Shown piece after piece: positions 41,951 to 50,024 of a stretch of 60,813 nucleotides of DNA (its first letter is position 1; the number at the start of each line of letters is the position of its first letter). Below the pieces are notes generated by a model that ran no database searches, had not been told where the DNA came from, and worked only from the letters and a program-made list of their open reading frames with translations. Where the stretch lies: contig NZ_BBPP01000006.1 of NCBI RefSeq assembly GCF_000787835.1, positions 191,548-252,360 of the forward strand. The letters are read 5' to 3'. The stretch comes from Streptacidiphilus melanogenes (GTDB lineage: Bacteria > Actinomycetota > Actinomycetes > Streptomycetales > Streptomycetaceae). The translations under genes were made by a program, and so were the position numbers.

Positions 41951-42440
41951 GGCCTTCCTCGTCGAAGGCGTATGTGCGGACCGGGTCAAGGTGCAGTTCG
42001 TATGGGCCGAAGCAGTCCGCAGCGAGCGTCGCAACATGAGCCCCACACGGGCAGGCCCGGTTGGGCCCCTCGGTCCCGTTCGGGCCGCAGCATCCGGTGC
42101 TGTTCTCCCACTGCGGCAGGGGCTGCAGGTCGGGCGCGTCATCGGGGTGAACGATGACCGTGTCGCGGGGGCCGGCCGAGACTACGAAGCCCTCCTCGGT
42201 GGCCATGAGCGGCCCGCGAGGAAAGGCCGGTACGGGGTTGTCCTGGTCTTGCTGCGGGACGAACGGTGCTCCCCATGGCTCGCGGTCGATCGCGTAACTG
42301 CGGCGAGGCACCGTGGCGGTCGCCTGACGGGCTCCCTTGGGTCGGGCACCGTCGAGGTCCGGGACATCCGGGACGCTGGCCAGCGCCGTCAAGCCCGTCG
42401 TGAGCGCCTTGCCGCACCTGGAGCAGTAGAAGACCGTCAT
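41931..42440 (-). CDS. Cys-rich protein, relative of 40394-41401
   Basis: 169-aa protein, ATG 42440 ([17 protein letters not shown]). It has the same plan as the larger neighbour: N-terminal CxxCG, then [10 protein letters not shown], a short beta segment (DTVIVHPDD), then [20 protein letters not shown], and stops near the point where the larger protein begins its extra C-terminal half. It is probably a short paralogue. The Cys groups may form a zinc knuckle. Function is unknown. It is the first gene of a two-gene operon with the WapI-like gene. Confidence 0.75.
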   Translation of the reverse strand: MTVFYCSRCGKALTTGLTALASVPDVPDLDGARPKGARQATATVPRRSYAIDREPWGAPFVPQQDQDNPVPAFPRGPLMATEEGFVVSAGPRDTVIVHPDDAPDLQPLPQWENSTGCCGPNGTEGPNRACPCGAHVATLAADCFGPYELHLDPVRTYAFDEEGRDSAAQ

Positions 42441-42527
42441 GGGTTCCGTTCTAATCGCAGACCGCTCGACCGCGCACCTCGATTCCTCGGCAACGGCGAA
42501 CGCCGGCATTCGCGGAAGCACACGATT

Positions 42528-43217
42528 TCAGAAGCCAGCGGACGCCCGCTGGACGGTCTGCTCGGCCTTGTCCAGCCAGTCGGTGAACCAGCGGGCAAAC
42601 GTGACGGGGTTCCCGTCCGCGTCGACGAGGGGCTTGAGGTCCACGTCGTCGGATCGGCGATCGGACCACATGGTGCCGCGACGGGAGCCGCTGAGGATCA
42701 GCCATTCGCGCTGCGCGCAGCCGTGGTGGCAGATCACAATGGCACCAGCCGTGCGCTCGGGGGCGAACATGACGGCTTCCCACCGCTCGTCCCACGACTC
42801 GATAGCAGTGTCGAAGTCCTCGATCTCCTCGAAGTCCTCCTCCTCGGGACGCTCGGCCAGCAGCCGGTCGAGGACCTCAGGATCCGGGCCCTTGTCGGGG
42901 AACGGTTCGGCGAGCTTGGAGAGATCTGCCAGGTCTGCGCCGTCTCCCTCCCAGCGCCAGCGGCCCTGAACGCGCCGCACCGGGAAGACACCGTAGGACG
43001 GACCCGCGCCCCCTGCGGCGACCGTTGCCAGGAAGTCCCGGTACTCCGAAGGCAGCCGCACACCTATCTGAGCTTCCAACTCCGCGATCTCGTCCTCGCC
43101 AAGCGGGTCCTCGAGCATCCACCGATGTCCGAGCGCCCCGAACACCTTCTGGCTCGGCGGGAGCGCCCCCAGCTCGAGGATGCGCTTCCTCACCCCGGTC
43201 CAATCCTGATCAACCAT
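42528..43217 (-). CDS. SMI1/KNR4 (SUKH) family immunity protein
   Basis: 229-aa protein, ATG 43217. SUKH core: LGEDEIAELEAQIGVRLPSE, YRDFLATVAAGGAGPSYGVF, then WEAVMFAPERTAGAIVICHHG, EWLILSGSRRGTMWSD and FARWFTDWLDKAEQ at the end, the usual length for a SUKH-1 domain with linkers. It is not close in sequence to the SUKH protein at 38626-39189, so the island carries two different specificities. Role: inhibition of an unknown polymorphic toxin. Confidence 0.9.
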   Translation of the reverse strand: MVDQDWTGVRKRILELGALPPSQKVFGALGHRWMLEDPLGEDEIAELEAQIGVRLPSEYRDFLATVAAGGAGPSYGVFPVRRVQGRWRWEGDGADLADLSKLAEPFPDKGPDPEVLDRLLAERPEEEDFEEIEDFDTAIESWDERWEAVMFAPERTAGAIVICHHGCAQREWLILSGSRRGTMWSDRRSDDVDLKPLVDADGNPVTFARWFTDWLDKAEQTVQRASAGF

Positions 43218-43456
43218 GCGGAGACCCTACGGGCTGCCTCCGACAGATCCACCGGGACGGCCTCCGCGCTCCGGGCGAGGCGCTCCCCTCCCAGCACGGT
43301 TCCGCAGAGGCTCCCCCTCCGTACCGACAGCCGAACCGTGTCTCCCTCGACGACAGCACTGTGCACATCGCTGGTCCGCGTGCCGGCCGTGACGAGGTGC
43401 CTTTGACCGGCGGAAACTCCGTGACTTTCTGTCGGGGTGGGACCTACCTTGTCGGG

Positions 43457-45364
43457 ATGACTGAAAAGCCGTCGCCGTTCAGCTATGTCGGACCGCCGGA
43501 GCTGGCGGCGACGGCCCTGCGCGTGGGGACAGCGGGATGCGACATCCGGACCCTCGCCGACGTGGACCGATGGGCGGCTTCGATCGACCGGTCGGAGCTC
43601 AAGGAACCGTTCACCTTCGTGGTAACCCCGGACGGCACGCTGCGACTGACACCGCGCCGCAGCGAGCACGTGGCCTGCGCGGGCGGGCTGGGGGTGCTCG
43701 CGGCAGGCGAGATCACCCTCGCTCGTGGGGGCGACGGCGGCTGGGACGTGACCGAGATCAGCAACCTCTCCACCGGATACTGTCCAGACCCTGACTCCTG
43801 GCCAGCCGTCGCCGACGCGCTCGGCCGGGTCGGGATCGGCCGGCCCGACGGGTTCACGCAGCGATTCGTCTTCCGGCTCTGCCCCGAGTGCGGGCAGCGC
43901 AACGTGGTCAAGGACGAGGAGTACACGTGCGCCGTCTGCGGGCACGCACTCCCCGAGCGGTGGAACGCCGACTCGGCGGACGCGGGCGCGCGGTACCCTT
44001 CCGCGGCGGTGATCGACCTCCCGATCCCCGACGACGAGCGTGCCGAGGAGCTGGCCTCCGCGCTCGGGGCGGTGGACAACGCGCACTTCCTGCAGGCCGT
44101 TTCGGCTCGGCCAGTGCGGCTGCACCACCGCAGCGTTGCCACGCTGGTGTCCGAACCGCACAGCCACGCGCTCGAGGCGGCCGCCGAACCAACGTGGAGC
44201 CTGCTGCTGCGCGCGATCCACCTCAGCTTCGCCGCCCACCTCCCGCTGAGCCTCTCGCCCGACGTGCTGTGGTTCGCGGTCGTGCACGAAGTCGCCATCC
44301 ACGTGAGGCTCAACGCCGACCAGTACGCCGGCCTGTTCACCGACACCCCTGGGCATCGTCGAACGATCCAGGTCCGCGACGACAGCCTGCTCGATCCGGC
44401 CCCTGACTGGAGCCGGTCCATTCGCCTTGTGCTAGAACCGCTGCGCGAGAACCTCGGACTGGAGATCACCGACCTTTTCCTGACCCGGTTCAGCACGACG
44501 ACGGACGACGACGTCTCCTCGGCGCTCGTCGCGCTCATGTCCGTGGTCAGCCCCTACTACCGTTTCGAATGGCTGTCCCTCTGCGGAATCCCGCGGATCC
44601 GCCTGGAGGGCACAGCCGAGGACTGGCGGCTGCTGTCCCAACGGGTCCGAGAGCTCGCTCCGTGGTTCGACGGGCTGAGCGCCTGGTTCGACGCACTGCG
44701 TCCAGTGCTCGACGAGATAGCGGCAACCGCCGCCGGAGGCCCCGTCGACGAAGCCTTCTGGCGCTCCCTCTACAAGTGGGAGTCACAGTCGGGCGGCGAC
44801 TACGTCTCCGGCTGGATCACCGTGCTCTTCGCCCATACCCAGACCCCGGCAGGCCCCAAGCCCAAGGAATCCTTCCGCTGGCGCCGCGGCGAGCGCTACC
44901 TGGAGAACGTCTTCCCCTCCCACGTCTCCAAGGTCCCCTTCCAGTGGACCAGCCCCGACGGCATCCGCGAGATGCAGTTCATGGCCGGCGTCCTAGGCAT
45001 CGAGCGCGACGGCGACTATCTTCGACCCCGTCTCGCCCACGCGGTCACCGAACTGCTCCCGAGCAAACCGCATCCATCGGACCACCTCCTCCCAGACGGG
45101 TGGACGCACAGTCGGCTCCGGGAAGCCACCGGCTGCTCCACCGCTCGTGCGCTCGCCCTCGACCTGACAGTGCTGGTGCCGTCCCAGGACGGATGGCCCG
45201 CCGAAATCCATCCCACCCACGCGATCCAAGTCGCCATGTACTGCTACATCCGCTCCGCGGCCGACGGCATCTGGTACGTCGGAAACCTGCTGGACGACAG
45301 CCGAGAAGTCATCGTGTGGGACCGACTCGGCACCGACCTCACCGAGGCTTTGCGCCGCGTCTGA
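43457..45364 (+). CDS. Zinc-ribbon and DUF4419 fusion protein
   Basis: 635-aa protein from ATG 43457; the frame is open upstream but that part overlaps the antisense SUKH gene. Residues 1-135 form an alpha/beta domain (EPFTFVVTPDGTLRLTPRRS ... STGYCPDPDSWPAV); 140-162 form a zinc ribbon (CPECGQ ... CAVCG). A DUF4419 domain then follows (LLRAIHLSFAAHLPLSLSPD, VLWFAVVHEVAIHVRLNAD ... SVVSPYYRFEWLSLCGIP). The last 120 residues (SDHLLPDGWTHSRLREATGC ... DGIWYVGNLLDD) are an extra domain. DUF4419 has no known reaction. Such multidomain fusions are seen in immunity islands. I saw no signal peptide or membrane helix. Confidence 0.75.
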   Translation: MTEKPSPFSYVGPPELAATALRVGTAGCDIRTLADVDRWAASIDRSELKEPFTFVVTPDGTLRLTPRRSEHVACAGGLGVLAAGEITLARGGDGGWDVTEISNLSTGYCPDPDSWPAVADALGRVGIGRPDGFTQRFVFRLCPECGQRNVVKDEEYTCAVCGHALPERWNADSADAGARYPSAAVIDLPIPDDERAEELASALGAVDNAHFLQAVSARPVRLHHRSVATLVSEPHSHALEAAAEPTWSLLLRAIHLSFAAHLPLSLSPDVLWFAVVHEVAIHVRLNADQYAGLFTDTPGHRRTIQVRDDSLLDPAPDWSRSIRLVLEPLRENLGLEITDLFLTRFSTTTDDDVSSALVALMSVVSPYYRFEWLSLCGIPRIRLEGTAEDWRLLSQRVRELAPWFDGLSAWFDALRPVLDEIAATAAGGPVDEAFWRSLYKWESQSGGDYVSGWITVLFAHTQTPAGPKPKESFRWRRGERYLENVFPSHVSKVPFQWTSPDGIREMQFMAGVLGIERDGDYLRPRLAHAVTELLPSKPHPSDHLLPDGWTHSRLREATGCSTARALALDLTVLVPSQDGWPAEIHPTHAIQVAMYCYIRSAADGIWYVGNLLDDSREVIVWDRLGTDLTEALRRV

Positions 45365-45460
45365 TCCCACATCCGGAGTGAGGCGACAACCGGATAGGCG
45401 ATGCATGGGCGGCGCTCCCGAGCCCGGTGGCTGTCGGTGCCGTACGGCATCATCAGCGCC

Positions 45461-46324
45461 GTGACCGCATCTCTTCAGTCGTATGAGGCTTTGGCCGCCG
45501 AGCACCTGCCGCCCGACGCAGCAGTGCGTTGGACCGCGCTCCTTCGGCCGTGCGTCCGCATGAGGAAGGCTTCAGAGGCCGAGCCAACAGCGACGCAGTT
45601 GGGTGGCGAGCCGCAGCTGCCCGTGGGCACGCCGTGGCCGGAGTGGCCGGACCACGGCCCGCTGTCGTTCATCGCCTCCATCGACTGCGCGGCGCTGCCC
45701 CGGAATGGGTTGGACCCAGCCTTTCCGGAGGACGGCACCCTGCTGCTCTTCTTCTTCGACGGTCAGATAGACGACGGGGACGCCATGGTCTGGGTAGCCG
45801 ACCCGGACACCTGGGCAGGCGCCCGCGTCCTCTACGTCCCCGCCGGGTCGGAGACCGCCACAGCTGCCACCCCGGCCGGGCTGGAGCCCTACCCCCGCGT
45901 CGACCTCACCGCTTCCGCGCGATGCAGCGTCCCGGACCCATGGCATCCCTGCGCCCTGGACGCCCTGACCGACGGCGACGCACCGCTGGATCCCCGCGAG
46001 ATCCCGCCGCACATCAAGACGTTCATGGACGCCGTCTACAGCGGCAACAACACCATCGGCCACCAGATCGGCGGCAACGCCCGCCCCGTCCAAGGCCCCG
46101 TCGAGTACGAGATCGCCCACGCCATGCTCGGGCCGAAGACCCGGTGGACCGATCCGCGACTGGACGAGGAAGCACAGCGCTGGACCCTGCTCGCTCAGAT
46201 CGACACCGACGCGGACGCCAACATGATGTGGGGCGACTGCGGCACCCTCTACTGGCTCATCCGCCCTGAGGACCTCGCCGCCCGCCGGTTCGAGGAGGCC
46301 AAGCTCACCTGGCAGTGCTGCTGA
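45461..46324 (+). CDS. DUF1963 (YwqG-like) protein
   Basis: 287-aa protein; GTG 45461 (VTASLQSYEALAAEHL) is preferred over ATG 45401 on family length. DUF1963 features: QLGGEPQLPVGTPWPEWPDH, GPLSFIASIDCAALP, EDGTLLLFFFDGQ, then IGHQIGGNARPVQG and WTLLAQIDTDADANMMWGD with YWLIRPEDLAARRF. DUF1963/YwqG proteins are associated with immunity loci, and the Bacillus ywq operon encodes a toxin-immunity system. It stops 73 bases before the integrase and may share its promoter region. Confidence 0.85.
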   Translation: MTASLQSYEALAAEHLPPDAAVRWTALLRPCVRMRKASEAEPTATQLGGEPQLPVGTPWPEWPDHGPLSFIASIDCAALPRNGLDPAFPEDGTLLLFFFDGQIDDGDAMVWVADPDTWAGARVLYVPAGSETATAATPAGLEPYPRVDLTASARCSVPDPWHPCALDALTDGDAPLDPREIPPHIKTFMDAVYSGNNTIGHQIGGNARPVQGPVEYEIAHAMLGPKTRWTDPRLDEEAQRWTLLAQIDTDADANMMWGDCGTLYWLIRPEDLAARRFEEAKLTWQCC

Positions 46325-46397
46325 CACCCGCGTTCAGTGCCGCTGGAATCCGCCATGATCAGTGCGGTAGACCCAGTAAGCAAGAAGGCAGGCGCGT

Positions 46398-47723
46398 GTG
46401 TCCGCTCCGGGCTCGGTATACAAGCGGTGCGGGTGCCGGGAGGCAGGGAGCCGTCGGCAGCTCGGGCGGCACTGCCCGAAGCTGGCTCGGCGCGGGCACG
46501 GCAGCTGGTACTTCTCCCTGCCCACCGGTCAGGGTCGTCCACTGCGGCGCGGCGGATACACCACCCGCGACCAGGCCCGCGCCGCGCTCCACGAGCTGCG
46601 GGCGCGCACGATCGCGTCCGAGGGCCTGACCGTTGGCCAGTGGATGGAGCAGTGGCTCACCGGGCGGACCAATCTGCGCGCCTCCACCCGCCGCAACTAC
46701 CGAAGCCATCTCGACCTCCACCTCCTCCCCGCTCTCGGCGACATCCGCCTGGCCGAACTCGACACCGCCCGCATCCAGGCCGCCTTCGACCAGCTCGCCG
46801 CCCCCGGTCCGGGCGGCACATCCGCCGTCTCGCCAGTCGGCCTGCACCGCGTCCGGGCGGCGCTGCGGACCATACTCAACGCCGCCGTCCGCGCCGGACT
46901 CCTCGAACAGAATCCTGCCCGCCAGGTCTGCCTCACCCCGACCACCCGTCCCCACCCGGTCGTGTGGACGGACGAGCGCGTCCGGAAATGGGAACGCACC
47001 GGCATCCGCCCCGCCGTGGCCGTGTGGACCGCGGAGCAGACCGCACAGTTCCTCACCTCCATCGGAGACCACTGCCTCTACGCCGCCTTCCACGTCATCG
47101 CCCTGCGCGGACTGCGCCGCGGAGAAGCAACCGGACTGCGATGGAGCGACCTCGACCTCACCGCCGGACTGCTCACCATCTCCCGGCAGGTCCAGTACCA
47201 GGACGGGCGCCTGGTCACCTGCCCGCCCAAGAGCCGCGCCAGCAACCGCACCATCGCCCTCGACCCCGACACCATCGAAGTCCTCCGCGCCCACCGCACC
47301 CGGCAGAACGCCGAGAAAATGCTGGCAAGAGAATCCTGGCGGGAAACCGGTCACGTCTTCACCCGGCCCGACGGCACACTCCTATCCCCGGAAGTCCTCA
47401 CCCAGTTGATGCGGGAACTCAACGACGCGGCCTGCTTGCCACCGATTCGCCTTCACGATCTCCGGCACGGGGCGGCCACGCTCGCACTCGCCGCGGGCGC
47501 CGACCTGAAAGTCGTGCGGGACATGCTCGGCCACTCCAGCATCGTGCTGACCGCCGACACCTACACCTCGGTCCTGCCCCAAGTCGCCCACCAGGCAGCC
47601 GCCGACACCGCAGCCCTCATCCGCGCCGCCGGAAGCCTCGTCCCAGGAACCCGCCGACGACGGCAGCCGGACTACCCCCGGCCGCCGAAAGCGGACCCCC
47701 TGCAGCAGGCCCGAGCAGCCTGA
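46398..47723 (+). CDS. int: Tyrosine recombinase (integrase) of the tRNA-Lys element
   Basis: 441-aa site-specific recombinase. It has an N-terminal Arm-binding region with a Cys-containing hook (CGCREAG), a SAM-like core-binding domain (LTVGQWMEQWLTGR ... STRRNYRSHLDLHLLPALGD) and a catalytic domain with Arg in RGLRRGEATGL (about residue 240), HDLRHG (about 353-357), LGHSS (about 377) and nucleophile Tyr in TADTYTSV (about 389). All are intact. It ends 161 bases before the right attachment core, the standard position for an enzyme integrating into a tRNA 3' end. No excisionase (RDF) gene is evident. Confidence 0.94.
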   Translation: MSAPGSVYKRCGCREAGSRRQLGRHCPKLARRGHGSWYFSLPTGQGRPLRRGGYTTRDQARAALHELRARTIASEGLTVGQWMEQWLTGRTNLRASTRRNYRSHLDLHLLPALGDIRLAELDTARIQAAFDQLAAPGPGGTSAVSPVGLHRVRAALRTILNAAVRAGLLEQNPARQVCLTPTTRPHPVVWTDERVRKWERTGIRPAVAVWTAEQTAQFLTSIGDHCLYAAFHVIALRGLRRGEATGLRWSDLDLTAGLLTISRQVQYQDGRLVTCPPKSRASNRTIALDPDTIEVLRAHRTRQNAEKMLARESWRETGHVFTRPDGTLLSPEVLTQLMRELNDAACLPPIRLHDLRHGAATLALAAGADLKVVRDMLGHSSIVLTADTYTSVLPQVAHQAAADTAALIRAAGSLVPGTRRRRQPDYPRPPKADPLQQARAA

Positions 47724-47815
47724 ACCCGCAGATCAGCGCACCCGCAGGCGCGCGGACCAGCAGCACCGGTCGCCCCACCAGGCCCCCACCTCGCACCCAT
47801 CACAGACCAGACAAA

Positions 47816-47852
47816 GCAAAAGGCGGCCGACCCACGAAGGGCCAACCGCCTT
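47816..47852 (-). terminator. Terminator beyond the right tRNA-Lys fragment
   Basis: Stem aaggcgg/ccgcctt (47820-47826 with 47846-47852) extended by an inner ggcc pair, followed on the minus strand by TTTTGCTTTG. It is placed relative to the right tRNA fragment as the left terminator is to its own copy, so the element carried both a tRNA 3' end and a replacement terminator. Confidence 0.65.
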
Positions 47853-47884
47853 ATCAAGCTTGCCACTTGGGCAATCCGTGCTTT

Positions 47885-47923
47885 GTGCGCCGCCAGGGAC
47901 TCGAACCCCGGACCCGCTGATTA
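47885..47923 (-). repeat. Attachment-site core, right copy (3' part of tRNA-Lys)
   Basis: Identical over 39 bases to 35966-36004. On the minus strand the anticodon CTT is present (ctcttaatc, extending to about 47930), followed by the T-arm and acceptor strand, but CCA is not encoded and the bases before the anticodon loop cannot pair with its stem. There is no D-arm or 5' acceptor strand at higher coordinates, so this copy is not a functional tRNA. From here to 48089 I see no gene. Confidence 0.85.
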
Positions 47924-48089
47924 AGAGCCGGACTTTGTCATCCAGTCCGAGCGGTGCCAGTCTATCCGATCCGAGGCCCGCGAGGCTACCAAGACGTGCC
48001 GGCGGATGCCACCCGAGACCGGGGCCGCCGCTCCCACCACCGTGTCAGCGCAGGCCCGTCACGGCCTCCCAGCCATGACGGGCCCCCGG

Positions 48090-50024
48090 TCAGGTGGAGA
48101 GGTCTGCGAAGTAGCCCAGACCCGTCTTGTCCAGCGTTCCAACGACCAACCCGCGGTCGAGGAAGCGGTTGAACTCCTCGCAGGCTGTCTCTGGGAGCAG
48201 GGCGCAGCTATGGCAAGCAGCAAGGTTGCAGGAGTCGGGACCCTGGCCGCTGCTCTCCATGCAGACAGGGTCAGAGGAGCACCAGCGGGCGTTGCTGACG
48301 GCATTGCGCAGGACGGTCTCGAAGCGTTCGGGTTGACCCATGCGGACCAGCCCTCCAAGGGTCCCTTCAGAGTCCCCGGCGGCGGTATAGATGAGGATTC
48401 CGCTCATGCCGTCGCGTCCTGGGGAGACGTACAGGCGCTCGCGCAGGGAGGCAGAGCTGTAGCCACATTCGTAAGTGAGCTGATTGATAAGCAGATGGGC
48501 GAGAGTGTGGAGAAGAACCAGACGGGGTGTGACGTCGCGGTCGGCGAGGTGGCGGTCAGCGGCGACAGCCTGGAAACGGCGCACTATGGGGTCGAGCCGC
48601 TGCTGGACGTCGGGTCCCGCTTCCCAGTCGGCAAGACGGTCGGGATCCAGCTCCAGGTAGATACCTTCCCCGAGAACGGTGTAGGCGGGAAGCCATGACA
48701 TGCCGTCGGCAGGCTCGCTGCGGCGCAACAGAGCCATGCGTGCTGCCGTATCGGCGCTAGAGGACTCAGCGAAGATCCGGTTGAAGCCGGACAGTACCCG
48801 GGTTTCACGGAGCTTCTCCACGAGCCTCACCCGGGGCACGAGTGCCGTGATCTCGTCAGATGAATCGGTCTCCGGTTCACGGACGACGAGTTCGGCCGAT
48901 TCGGTCGCGTTCCGGATGTATTCGAACTCTTCTTGGCGGAAGGGAGCCTGGACGACCATATCCGCCGCCAGCGGTGGCGCAGACGCAGCTTCCGTGACGT
49001 CACCGGCGTTCTCCAGCAGGGCGAGGGCAGCCTCGATCTGCGAGTCAGTGAAGTCCTGTAGGCGGAAGGCGTTGTTCTTTGCCGACTTCCTCAGCCTCGC
49101 GGCTGTCATCTGCTGCCCCGGGTCCAGGACATCCCGGAGGTTCGCGCGAGTCCTTGCGATGGTCTGCTCTTCGAGGGCTTCGAGAACCGCGCGATCAACG
49201 CCAGCGGTGCCCGCCTCGGGGATGAAGATGGAGCTCTTCACCAGCGCGTAGTACACGTTGGAGGCGCCGCGGAGACTGCCGCGCAGCGGAGATCCGCAGG
49301 GCTGCCCCTGGGTATCCAGACCTAGCCAGGGCATGGCTCCGCGGCAAGAGAATTCGTTCCCCTTGTCGAGGTTCGCCGTGAGGTAGGTTGTCTCCTCCCC
49401 GCTCTCGCGGTCGCGCTCGACGGACGTGACGCCCTCGAGGCTACGGTCCTTGCCACACGTCTCGCAGACAACTCGCTGAGAGGCGAGAGTGCCTCCGCCG
49501 AGGGTCTTGAGTTTCAGTTTGGGCGAGCGGCAGAAAGCCGTAGCAGAGCGATGGACCCACTCGTTCCAGGGGAAGTCCTGGAGGTGCCCGCGTTCGCACA
49601 GGGCAACGAAGGGGACCTGGGCAAGATACGGGGCCCAGGAGGCCTTCTGCCGGGGGCAGGCCGGGTTAATGCAGCGCGGGCGGTCCGCTACATGTAGCGG
49701 GCTCCGCGTCAGGGCGCGGCAGCGGGGACAGAAGCTCCACGCAGGAAAGCGCAGGACGGGGACTTGAAGACCGGTGTTGTACTGGCCGCGGTTGGCCTTG
49801 TAGGTGTCGCGGTAGTCCGGCGGGGCGTAGAGGGCGGCGACGCCGAGGTGGCGTTCCAGACGCCATTCCCGGATCCGGAACTCCTCCTGGTCAAGGTTGT
49901 CGGTCGGGGGGAACCAGTGGTCCAGCCCTGCGGTGACTACGGAGGTGCCGTCAGCGAGGACCTGCATAGCTCCAGGGCCGAAAGGGGCGACGAACTGCGA
50001 GCGACGTACCTTCCCGCTGATCAC
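48090..50024 (-). CDS. drmB: DrmB-like DUF1998 protein
   Basis: 644-aa protein, GTG 50024 with GAGGGAG upstream; the start overlaps the helicase stop (GTGA). It begins VISGKVRRSQFVAPFGPGAM, the N-terminus typical of DrmB, and has several Cys pairs (FCPRCRAL, CINPAC, CETCG). The DUF1998 C-terminus is clear (LHTLAHLLINQLTYECGYSS, ASLRERLYVS, DSEGTLGGLVRMGQ) and ends in the Cys cluster DPVCMESS, DSCNLAACHSCALLPETAC. In DISARM, DrmB works with the DrmA helicase on incoming phage DNA. Last gene of the five-gene operon. Confidence 0.88.
   Translation of the reverse strand: MISGKVRRSQFVAPFGPGAMQVLADGTSVVTAGLDHWFPPTDNLDQEEFRIREWRLERHLGVAALYAPPDYRDTYKANRGQYNTGLQVPVLRFPAWSFCPRCRALTRSPLHVADRPRCINPACPRQKASWAPYLAQVPFVALCERGHLQDFPWNEWVHRSATAFCRSPKLKLKTLGGGTLASQRVVCETCGKDRSLEGVTSVERDRESGEETTYLTANLDKGNEFSCRGAMPWLGLDTQGQPCGSPLRGSLRGASNVYYALVKSSIFIPEAGTAGVDRAVLEALEEQTIARTRANLRDVLDPGQQMTAARLRKSAKNNAFRLQDFTDSQIEAALALLENAGDVTEAASAPPLAADMVVQAPFRQEEFEYIRNATESAELVVREPETDSSDEITALVPRVRLVEKLRETRVLSGFNRIFAESSSADTAARMALLRRSEPADGMSWLPAYTVLGEGIYLELDPDRLADWEAGPDVQQRLDPIVRRFQAVAADRHLADRDVTPRLVLLHTLAHLLINQLTYECGYSSASLRERLYVSPGRDGMSGILIYTAAGDSEGTLGGLVRMGQPERFETVLRNAVSNARWCSSDPVCMESSGQGPDSCNLAACHSCALLPETACEEFNRFLDRGLVVGTLDKTGLGYFADLST

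Noticed and set aside
47885-47960. Functional tRNA-Lys(CTT) gene
   Set aside because: Anticodon loop, T-arm and acceptor 3' strand are present, but the D-arm and 5' acceptor strand are missing and the anticodon stem cannot pair.
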